Below are positions 11,913 through 21,920 of a stretch of DNA of 53,808 bases, one piece after another. The notes below the pieces were generated by a model, which saw only the letters and a program-made list of their open reading frames with translations, had not been told where the DNA came from and did not search any database. The stretch is from Bigelowiella natans CCMP2755 (lineage: Eukaryota > Cercozoa > Chlorarachniophyceae): assembly GCA_000320545.1 (NCBI GenBank), contig ADNK01000973.1, positions 1 through 53,808 of the forward strand, in the 5' to 3' direction. Numbering within the stretch: the first letter of the stretch is position 1; every line of letters begins with the position of its first letter. The translations under genes were made by a program, and so were the position numbers.

Positions 11913-13393
11913 AATCCTTCAGTGGCGTTTTCAAAATGGTTTGAATTGGTGCATAGAATTAGAAAATCTCGGCCCAATGTACCACTTTTGAGGTGTTCAA
12001 TACATAGAGCTGTAACGTACAATGTGGTCTTTCGCAAAAAAATGATGCCCGTTGCATTGGACACATGGAAGCACGCAGGATGCATGATGATAGGCCTAGA
12101 GGCGTTCTAGCGTTGCGCTTGTGGCATGATGCGGTGTGATGCGAAGCATTGACGCGCAGTGCAGCTTGCGAAGCATTGCGCGTGATCGACAACTAGACAA
12201 AAAGCGTGCAGACACTAGGACACTGCATCAGCACAATCGACAAAGCACATCATCACAGCACTTGTTTCACAGTTGGCTGCTAAATCTAGAAGTGCACATG
12301 CCATGGAGCCATGGCACTGCTAGCTAGCTAGAGTGGTGCGCATGATGGCTTGTTTGACAGCGCATCTAGCAGATGCAACTCACAAACATGTTGATCACAC
12401 TTTGCAACTTGCTACAGCTTGCATCAAATTTAGCTGATTAATTACATCCGTCTTGCTATATTGCATGCGCTAGCTTGCACAGTCACGCTAAGCTAGTCGT
12501 AAGCTAGCTAAGTGCGATTTGTGCAACTTGTGCTGCCTGCTATAGCTAGCCTGCTGAGAGCTAGAGGGTGATCAATGATGCGCACACAGTCTGCACTAGC
12601 AGAGTAGCAGAGCCGTGCAATCTTATCTCGACATTATTGCGCGCACAATGAGGCGAACGGCACACTTGCTTATTCATGCCGCGTGCGTGTGTGTCTAGGT
12701 GTGCATGTGTACGCTTGCTAGATAGCTTGCCGCGCTATGTGCCTCACACTAGCACATCACTGTCTAGCTGTCTAGACTGTAAAAATTACGGTACGCTTCT
12801 TACAAATAGAATAATAATATTTAGTTAGATGCATCGGCGGGAGTACGTCTACATGTACGTACAGAGACATATATACGGCGGAGCAGTCGCATGTATGAAA
12901 TGCCATCAATTAAGCTTATATTGTTATTTGGAATGTTCATTGCACGCATGCATATAACACGTCTGGGCATGAATATAAATGTCTGCTAGAAGCACGCTCA
13001 CGCCTTGCTTCATGTATATCCAACTCCAAGTTTAGCGTACAACTAGAAAAAATATTGGAAATGTTGTGTTGACGATGTTTCGGGTATGAAAAATATAACT
13101 CAGTTCTCATCACTACCATCCCTACTGCGCAAGGTGAAATGCGATGGCCTCAAAAGCAGGGTCCATTATGAAACCCGCTGATGCTCTCAATTCAAAGAAG
13201 ACGTTGAAAATTCATTCGATTCATTGGGTTGCATGAAAACTGGAATGCTGGAAGATTGAGTCGGCATCAAAGGTACTGATGCTGGGACAGATTTCATTGA
13301 GGAGGAAGAAACAACGGAGGGCAGTGAGCGTGCACTACTGAACGGCAAAGAGAGATCCTGTTTTTTATGCATGTCACTGAGAACTGATTACAT
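11913..13393. other. Convergent spacer, CTAG/GCATGC-rich, no gene
   Basis: This lies between two converging stops. From about 12090 to 12780 it is dense in GCTAGC, TCTAGA, CTAGCT and TTGCA words, and no frame looks coding. One degenerate end of the dispersed inverted-repeat family ends in CATCCGTCT at 12453. A minus-strand frame at 13187-13372 (Ser/Pro-rich, ending EFSTSSLN) sits just beyond the MYB stop. It could be an alternative 3' exon of that gene. Confidence 0.6.
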
Positions 13394-14927
13394 CTACCAA
13401 ACGTAATGAAATACCGGATACGACACCGAAGCATTGTTTTGAGTAGCTTTGAGGGACGCTTTGTTCTGCTGTTGCATGTTTCCTGCGGGGAGGGTATTAG
13501 AGACTATATTTGGGTGGATGACGAAGCAATACGGTTACCTTGAAGAACCATAGACAATGTTGAGTCAGACTTTCCGCCGGATTTTGGCCCCCCGGCCATC
13601 TTGATGTGCTCTTCCAAATTGCTTGCAAGGTTCCGCATCAGAACTTGAATGATCTCCCTATCGACTTGACTCATCTTCTCAAGCTCATCAAGGTGGCCGG
13701 TTGTTGAGGGGTCAAAAAGACTCCCAAGGAACGAATAAACTTTTGAAAATCTCGGGGGGTATTCGGCTCCTGAAAGCATTTTCCTCGGTAAGATCAGAAG
13801 TTTAAAAAAAAAATGTTTACAATACCTGCTGTTTCCGTTTTCCCGCTTGCTTCGGAGGAGTCTGCACGGTGAAATGCTTCTGAGATGGCATGTTGCAGTT
13901 CCATTCGAGCCTGTGATAGCTGCTTGTGCTGCAGTTCTTGATTTTGCTGTTGCTCAACCATTTGCCACTGCATGGATGGCGTTACAGTTTGAGGTACCAA
14001 GGGGCCTACAGGATTTTGTTTATCATTTTTTAGTCGAAACTACTATGCTATCAATAGAGGTTGTTCTCACGGCTGCTGCTGCTGCTGCTACCTGTAGAAG
14101 CCCATTTTTTTTTGGTCACTACGTTCTTCGCCGTGCCTTCAGGTGTTTTCGCAACATGCCCTTTGGGACGATCTAAAGAGAATACTTGCTGAGGTCTTAT
14201 AAATTCATTCTGAAAATCGAGGGCACAGTTACCGCGAGCTGCCCCGGTGGTGCCAGTTGTTGCGATGGCAGACGCAACGGAGGCATTATTGGCGGCGGCG
14301 ACGGTGGCAGCAGCATTAGCAGCGGCTGCGGTAGCGGCCGCTGCTGCCGCAGCTTCCTTTTTTTTCTGCTCCCTGTTCTTAGGATAGGGATTCCTAGACC
14401 GCCTCTTAGGTCTTGGTGGGGGAATGCAGTCTAGCTTCCCAAGTTTTTGCATCTTCAGAAAGTACTTTTGGGCATGGCTCCTTATCTGAACATCAACACC
14501 CCACTTCAGCGAGGCAGAAACGACTCGAGTAGGAGTATTGGCACCACCTGAATCACTGTTTTCGTCTTGACATATTCCTCGATTTTTTTCCAGTCCCGCT
14601 CGTACCTGACAGATAGCTCGATGATCATCTCAACCGGCAAAAAACGCGAGAAATCCTTACAATTTTAAGGCTTCGACGAATCTGTCATGCTCCTCAGTTG
14701 TCCAACTCTCTCTCGGTTTGGTAATTGTGTAAGGCTTCCGAGCCTTTTTTGTCGAAGAATCCCTCTTCGAACTCGAGGATCTCTATGTTGTGGAATCAGG
14801 AGTCATTTGTTGTTGTTGTAAATAAAGAGAGGTTAAGAGTCCAGATCCATCGCAACGAGCCACACAAAGTCAAAATCTCTTAATATCTATCCTAATCCGT
14901 TCAAACCTTCTTGCTCTTTGAGTTCAT
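13394..14927 (-). CDS. REVEILLE8/LHY-CCA1-like SHAQKYF MYB transcription factor with LCL domain, 364 aa
   Basis: Exons 14907-14927, 14661-14782, 14548-14605, 14092-14485, 13826-14005, 13539-13769 and 13394-13482 join in phase to 365 codons. Residues about 20-75 form one MYB repeat: [35 protein letters not shown], then [16 protein letters not shown] and the basic [14 protein letters not shown] tail typical of RVE4/6/8 proteins. An Ala-rich stretch and a Gln-rich segment follow. The C-terminal [19 protein letters not shown] ... [10 protein letters not shown] matches the LCL domain of RVE8-type factors. In plants these bind evening elements and activate clock genes; that role here is inference. 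It is divergent from the gene at 15375. The TAG at 13394 is taken as the stop. Confidence 0.88.
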
Positions 14928-15374
14928 GAGGAAGAGCTTTAACCGGTGAGAGGGAGCTGCTGTGGAAGGATGGATGGGTTTTTTGGTTGATGACTAGTTG
15001 TGTCGGATCTGAGGCTCCGATCTCTTGATCTCCAGAGATTCACTGGAGAGAAATCTTAGACTAGGCTGCTCTGTCGCTTTTATAAATGTCGCAAGGGAGA
15101 AATCTACTGGGAAAAGGATATGTAAAAATATGGGACACTGGGTGCCGAGAAGGGCGATCTGTGGGTTCCGAGACTGAACACCCGGTTTTTTCTGACACTT
15201 CTTGCCGCCAACCAACCGTCGTGCGAGTGCACTTTGTAATGGAGCTTTGGTAGAACGAGGAGAGCGGATGAGTAGTAGCAACAAGAAGCGCAAAACAGTA
15301 GGAGGGGCAAGAGATGGTAGGAACATTTAGGTTGCTCCTCGAACTCGATATGACTTGTCCTTTTAGGCCTCGAA
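14928..15374. promoter_or_regulatory. Divergent intergenic region, MYB factor / duplicated-domain protein
   Basis: These 447 bases separate two outward-facing starts and should contain both promoters. The sequence has no long microsatellite. I see no open frame with splice support and no certain core promoter motif. Confidence 0.5.
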
Positions 15375-17680
15375 ATGCTCCTGCAGCAGTCTGAGCAGCT
15401 TAGTGCTGTTGAGAAGGGGGTTATGGACAGAGACTCGAAAACTGTGCTCCAAGATAAGGTATGTGATGAATTGAAAGAGAGCAAAGATGGATATATTTTA
15501 TAGACTAAAGATACGTTTCTTTCTTGATGCGCAGAAGTCTTCGGTAATACCGAGGTACATTCTGAAGATCCAACCCCAGCCGCCCCGCTTCCCTTTCGTG
15601 TCTTCGTATTTCGATTGCAAGATATTTCTGGTTGATCAACGAGATACAATGAAGACTGGCAGCCGACTTCCAGTTGAAGTCACGCTGCTCTATAGTAATG
15701 GAGAGAGGGTAGGCTCTTCGGTCATTGTAATTGGAAGCAGCGTACTAAGTAAGATTCTCCCCATCCAGGTTCCGAATCAGGACATCCTGGAGATAGGGGG
15801 AGGGAAAAATATAGTTATCTCGACGGCAGGAATGGCTGCTATCAAGATTCGAATCCGTGAAGTCTCTATGCAGCATGAAAACAGAAAGTAAAGAGGCTTT
15901 AAATAAGCAAATTGTCTCACTAAGGGTTTCGTTTACGAAGAAATGGTGCTAAAACAGGTTCTGCTTGCGATTCTCGAGTAAAGAGTCCCTTTTCTTGAAC
16001 CAAACGGTTGCACCAGTCACTTCGTCTGAGATGACCGTCATGTAAGAATTCAGATCAAGTGTCGTACCAAGAACGTAGTGATAAATAACATGATAAATAA
16101 CATGGTATTGTTATTTACGTGTGTACAGCCGGCACAAGCTGAAAATATGCCCCTCATCGAACTTCCCGAAGACTTGGTATAAGGACGAAGGTGGGTAGTA
16201 CCGACTCTAGAACAATGCATGCATCATCGTCCATCCATTCATTCATTCATTCATTCACACAAGTGATGTGCACGTTGCGCAGGAGGCCGAGATAAGTTTA
16301 TTCCTATCAACGCCGTCCTTGAGGACCATGATGGGAAAGTCGTCTTGAAAAGGTGTATTTTGAACACATTATTCCAAAGTTAGAAAGGAGGAAAAATGAT
16401 TCCATTTAATGATTCCATTTAACATTATTTTTGTAGAGAAGTCCCTTTGCGTGTAATTCTGACCTACGACGGAGATGCGGAGACGGAAGTGAAGAATCAG
16501 CAAATTTTGAAACTAAGCACGGTACGTTCTGTGAGGAGGAGGCGTCTGCCTATTCGATGGTGTAGTCCTTTTTGAAGAACGTGGCTGTGCATATTCTTCT
16601 TAGGACTCGATGAAGAAGATAGAGTCAAATGGTACAGCTCTACTCAAGGTGTGTGGTGAAAACACACTAAGATCGGTTCTCCTCATATATATGCTTGACT
16701 TTTTTAAAAAATACTACACGGTTTTGAATAGATTCGAATCGAGGAAGTGTCCAAAAACCACCAGAAGCAAGCCTTCTGCGTGAAAATTGAACCGGATACA
16801 AGCTACTCTCCTGCCAACTACGATATAGCCATGGACGTCTCCCCTGCGATTACCGTCAAGGTTGTCTATTTCCCTCCCCTCAAGTTGTGAATTCGAGCTT
16901 CTGATTACAAATTTGCAAAAAAATATCGTTATTGTAGTCGAAGAGAAACAAAAGAGGGCGCAAGGATCAGTTGCGAAACTTGGACAAGAAGAGTACACCC
17001 TTCCTTCATGCTAGTCGTCCCATTGGTCGTCTGTGATTGATCTCGATTTTCTGTGATCATGCATGATGCAGGCAAATTTGACACGTCGAGCCACATGGCT
17101 GCTTCTGCTATGCTCAATATGACCGGCCCCGTCGCACCGTCACCTCTTTCTGGTACGCGATCATTTCCCTGATATACCCATCGGATTTCAAGTTGGTTTT
17201 TGGTAAATATTTCCTTCCCAAAATGATTATTGATTGTTTGTGTTTCTAACGCGAAGCTGCCCAAGTCGCCAAGCTGCAAGGTCAGGAGGATTTTGGACTC
17301 GGTAATACTATATATTAGCACTCGTATGCTGACAAAAGGAATGAATTCCAAAATCAAAATTCTGAACGAAAATGATCAGCAGGGATCGCACACTAACTCT
17401 ATTCTCACTCTTCTCGCACCACCACATCGACTCATCTCTTTGTCTTCTTCTTTTTCTTCTTCTTCTTCTTCTTCTTCTTCTCCTTCTTCAGTGATGGGCA
17501 TGATCAAATCGTGGACACAAGAAGTAGTGCAGGGCTTGAGTCAGATGGAGTGGCAGGTGTTACAGCTTCATTGAACATGCATTTATGAAAGCGCTTATCA
17601 TCATCGACATACATTCAGCTTTGTGCTTTTGTTTGTGTGTTTATAAGACGAAAGAATTTTCCTAACAATACTATCGTTCC

Positions 17681-17723
<43 letters not shown>

Positions 17724-18122
17724 CATGTCGGATTCGAGGTCATGGAAGGCGGGCAGATAAACCTAAATCGCCCGTTGTTTCGATGTCCTGGGTGCTGGTC
17801 GTACAAGGTACCATTCAGCATCCATCCGAAGGATATGAAGGATATTCTCCTGCTCGATGGACTGAGCTCCTCAGTTTATGCTTGCTATTCTGATGTCAGG
17901 ATACGTTAAGAGAGCCCCACCACCAGCCAAATTGCTTGGTAAGAATCAATCAACGATTGCTTTCCCATCGTCGCATCTTACACACACGCATCATCTCGCA
18001 CCTCGCTGTTGCCTCCTCACTTCCATCTTTAGTATCATTAATTAACATTACTATTTCAGATCGCAAAGCCTCTCCAGATGTACAAGAGATGTGCTATAAA
18101 TGAAAACATCAGCAGACTGGTA

Positions 18123-18161
<39 letters not shown>

Positions 18162-19728
18162 CATCAAGGATTTTCATATCCTCCTCCTCCTCCTCCCTAT
18201 TCAAGACACTACTATACTACTATCGTCATCATTCGTTAATGTCCGCATGATCTGGCGTGCGTATGCTTCATTTCCCTGATTATCCCAGGTGAAAGTTGTC
18301 CAAGCTCCTACATCATCATCATCATCATCATCTACAAATAAGACTTTGGCTCCGTTACCACCACTCCCCCCCCCTCCTAAAATCGTAGCTGCTGCTGTCT
18401 CTAGTAGTAGCAGCAATCCCAACAGGGATTCGAGGATGAAGTCATCAGCAGCTCCAAGGATGACATCACCTGCGATTGCTGCTGCTTCTTCTACGAGAGA
18501 AATACCTGCGCAACCCATTCCAGATCTGCCTCCACTGGGCCAAGTCGGGCGCATGTCACCCCCACAGCTAAAGAAAGTAGTAACAGCAGCAGCAGCAGCA
18601 GCAGTAGTAGTAATAGTAGTAGTAACAATGGACGCTAAAATCCTTGGGTTTCCGTAGGTTAATTACAATTATTATGCTTACTCTCATCATTTTTCGTTCC
18701 GGGTGTTTAATGAAATAGGGAATGTCCATCCCGGTCGCCCCTTCCTTGCCTTCGATTTCGGGCATGTCGGCCATGTCGTCATCCGTGCCAGCCAGCCTGC
18801 TGCCCATCCCGCCGGATTCTCGAAGTAAGGAGGAGGAGGAGGAGGAGGAGGGGGAGGGGGGAGAACATGATCTCGACTTATCATTTGTACGTAGAGTTGA
18901 GCAGAGGGAGGGAAGCATCGTTGGAACCTAATCGTTCATGATGCGATGATTTGAAAAAAATACGTGCTTTCCTCTCTTCTGCAGACATATCGTTTGGGTT
19001 TCTGAAAGGCGCTACCGACGACGTATTTGCAAATCCTCCGGAGAACGAGGTGGGCGGTGTCGTGAGAAGAGGATTTTTGTGATACTTGCATGACGGCTGG
19101 CACGTTAAAAAGAGAGAAAATCCCTAGACACCAGCAACAACAACAACAACAATAACAACATTAACAACTCAGGAGGGCCGCGTCGAGAAGATAATGGTGT
19201 CTCAAACCAATCACGGATTCCCTGCGTTTGATGAAAAGGAAACGCTTATTGGATTCTATGTCTACGATGATCATCGGACTGTAATACTCTCTGTCTTCTT
19301 TGCAACTCCTCCCAAAGCAATGCCTAATGTGTGCATATTTCGGCGCAGGTTATCACGTTCTTCCCCTTGGCTGCTTACAAAGAAGTTACAGAAGATAGGG
19401 CAAAAGAGCTTGAGCAGAACTTTCAAGTACGTAAAATCATCGATCTATATCACGCACATCATCTTATTGTCGTTCAACTTTGCCAAACACAGGATGCCAA
19501 AAAAACGGGAAGACCAGACATTGTTACAAAGGTAACAATTGGTTCGTCGTCGTTTAAAATGTGCCTCATTACTATCTCGAGCGTACTAGTAGCGATCCGG
19601 TGCTCAAATTCTTTCATTTTCAGGAGGACCATGTCACTTTGTCTAAAATGAAAGAGGCTGTGATGATGTCTATCTTCCAAATTATTGAGGATGCCCGAAA
19701 TCCAAATGCTTACCTTCCGAATAGTTGA
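15375..19728 (+). CDS. 23-exon protein with two copies of a beta-rich domain plus a distinct C-terminal domain, 689 aa, unrecognised
   Basis: All 23 exons join in phase: 15375-15458, 15535-15708, 15769-15887, 15958-16041, 16129-16190, 16283-16352, 16437-16521, 16604-16648, 16732-16860, 16938-16992, 17072-17152, 17257-17301, 17492-17556, 17724-17807, 17900-17938, 18060-18119, 18289-18576, 18719-18824, 18985-19049, 19173-19280, 19349-19426, 19493-19531, 19624-19728. The first 300 residues hold two related units. Each has LPVEVTLLYSNGE or VPLRVILTYDGDAE, then an NQ-x-IL core, then AAIKIRIREVSMQH or ALLKIRIEEVSKNH, then FC-x-x-hydrophobic. A basic KRNKRGRK segment follows the second unit. A CPGC...HH..C cluster lies near residue 380, then Ser/Pro-rich linkers and a helical C terminus. 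The layout resembles eukaryotic Ig-like DNA-binding factors, but I cannot assign a family. Confidence 0.8.
17681..17723. repeat. TA microsatellite directly against a 3' splice site
   Basis: About 20 TA units run straight into the CAG acceptor at 17721-17723. The usual pyrimidine tract is replaced by the repeat. A second TA run at about 18126-18158 begins a few bases after the donor at 18120. Confidence 0.85.
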
Positions 19729-20573
19729 AGATGCGCGGTTTTTCATGGTAATTGGTGCTTCCAAATCGCATCATGTCGCCAACGCGACTCGCAGTTCACA
19801 GCATCTAGATTGTTCTGCATGTTTTGTTCATCAAATGTTTATTCAAGCTGTATGTGGCTTGTTGGGTGGCAGACACTCAAAAAATGTGAGTCGACACGTC
19901 CAGATAGACGGATGCAAATCTAGATGTATATGCATTGTGCAAACCCTGCACTTGTCGTGATATTTTTGTTGCACATGGAATCGAAAGGGAATGATGCGAT
20001 GCACGAATACATGTATGTGCGCTGTCGTCAAGTCACGCAGATCTAGATCGAGACGTGTGTGAGTACTAGAGCAGCTAGCCGCGGCTTTGTGTGCGTATGT
20101 CTGCATATGTAAAGACGGATGTAATGATGAAATATTTAAATTTTTTCAATGGTCATCCTAATGTAGCTGTGCAATGCAGCGTATGTGCATATATGTGCAT
20201 ACATGTATGTACATGCATACATTCATGTACATTGAAAAAATTTAATTTGTTCATCACATCCGTCTCACATGTACATGCGTACATATGCGATCTGCATGCA
20301 TGCACACTACTAGCATGGGCAGAGTGTCGTGTTCAGTGGCTGTGGCTTGCATCCACATGTAGCAAGTGAATATATGAATCGTCGTTCTAATACGTGACGT
20401 ACGTCTAGATGTCTAGATGCATTACGTTGCATGGCAAAGTCGCACATGGCATGTACGTACGTTGGCGATGCATATGTGCGTTTCTCGGCTTATTGCCAAT
20501 TGATCATAAGTATTCTTAGTTGGAATAACCAATGCTAGACACCCTCTAAGAACTTGCTTTCAGAAATGTTTTT
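19729..20573. other. Convergent spacer with CTAG-rich sequence and an inverted-repeat element
   Basis: This lies between converging stops at 19728 and 20574. Words such as TCTAGATG, GCATGCATG and GTACGTACG are frequent. The inverted-repeat element is at 20113-20265. I see no coding potential. Confidence 0.65.
20113..20265. mobile_element. Short MITE-like element, about 153 bases, terminal inverted repeats about 38 bases
   Basis: The left end reads AGACGGATGTAATGATGAAA, then AAATTTTTTCAATGGTCATC. The right end, read on the other strand, gives AGACGGATGTGATGAACAAA, then AAATTTTTTCAATG. Only a short ATGCATACATGTATG-rich centre separates them. There is no coding capacity. The same ends recur at 12453, 43100-43542, 48329 and 53655, so this is a dispersed non-autonomous family. 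I could not define a target-site duplication. Confidence 0.7.
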
Positions 20574-21883
20574 TTAAACCTGGAGTTCGCCCATTTTAGC
20601 TTCCTTTTTCTTTTCACCCAGCCAGTGTTGGATGACGACAGCTGATTATGAAAGACATAATTGAAATCCAACTCCAACGGCATTGTTTGTTACGTAGTTA
20701 TTTCCATACCTTCTGTGAGGAGGAAGGTCTTAGCAACAGAAACTGAATTTTCCAGGGCACATCTAATGACCTAGAGAATGAGAACCACCACAAACAGTTA
20801 CCGAACCTGAATCTTTGAATATTACTAAAATAGTTAAAAAACGATACATAGCTAACTCCGCGCGATGCAACCTTTGCTGGCTCAATAATGCCCATTTCCA
20901 GCATGTCGCCGTATTCGCCGTTCGCAGCGTTCCATCCAAAGTTAGAATTTCCCTATATCATCGTGATGAGAGTGTTTATAACAGATTTCTGGACAGACAC
21001 GAAGATGAATCGTGCACATATCATGGACACTCGCAGTACAAAAAAAAATAGCCTGACCTTTTGGCCTGTTCTGACTTCATCAATTACGATAGGGCCGTGA
21101 TACGCAGCATTTCTTGCAACGCGGTTCAACGGATACTCGAGTGCCATCTTCAATATTTCCTGCGAGATAATTATTCGTTTTAATTTTTGCTCACATGGCT
21201 GGGAAACGTGCATATTAGTTGGGGAATATATTGCTTCGAACCGCTCCTTTAACTTCCTCGGGGCGCAGTTCTGGAATGATGTCGTCAATTTTGTCTGCCA
21301 GTCGAATATACCTGCCATTCACCGATGCTTTCTCAATCACCATGCTCGGAATAACAGTGGTAGCGTATGATTGTTATTGTGGTTGCAGTTGTTACGATGT
21401 TGCTCCGCCCGGCACAATCCCTTCTTCCAACGCTGCCCGAATTGCACAAAGCGCGTCATCGTATCGGAGCTTCCTATCTCGGAGCTCTAGTTCTGTTGTC
21501 GCTCCCACGTATATCACTGCGACCTGGAGGTCACGACGTAAAATCATCTTTCGATCAGAATCGTGAGATGGACTAGGAAATTCAGATAATAATGCTACAG
21601 GAACAAACACGAATAAAGAGAGAATCGAGAAAATGACGAAGCTCACCCCGCCCTTGAGCTTTGCAATACGACGATTGATTTTATCCTTTTCGAAAGCTAC
21701 ATCTTTGGATTCCCGTACAAGCTCAAGCTGCTCGACACGTGCATCAACGGCCTCCGCGGTCGTACTAGGACCCTGAATGAGGCATCCCTCCTTACCAACC
21801 TCCACCTGTGGAACAACACATCCATACTAATTAATTACATCTTGGACGCAGCAGGGTCTGAGAGCCACCCACGCACATTGAGG

Positions 21884-21920
<37 letters not shown>

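Noticed and set aside
13373-13393. A possible 21-base intron like those of chlorarachniophyte nucleomorphs, linking the MYB gene to the frame 13187-13372
   Set aside because: Other introns here are at least about 50 bases, and reading through gives a clean stop at 13394. The pattern is probably chance.
14877-14887. AATATCT evening-element core near the MYB gene start
   Set aside because: It is too short to be significant and lies just inside intron 1.
18201-18918. Minus-strand frames with poly-Asp, poly-Tyr and poly-Pro
   Set aside because: They are antisense shadows of exons and trinucleotide repeats in the 15375-19728 gene.
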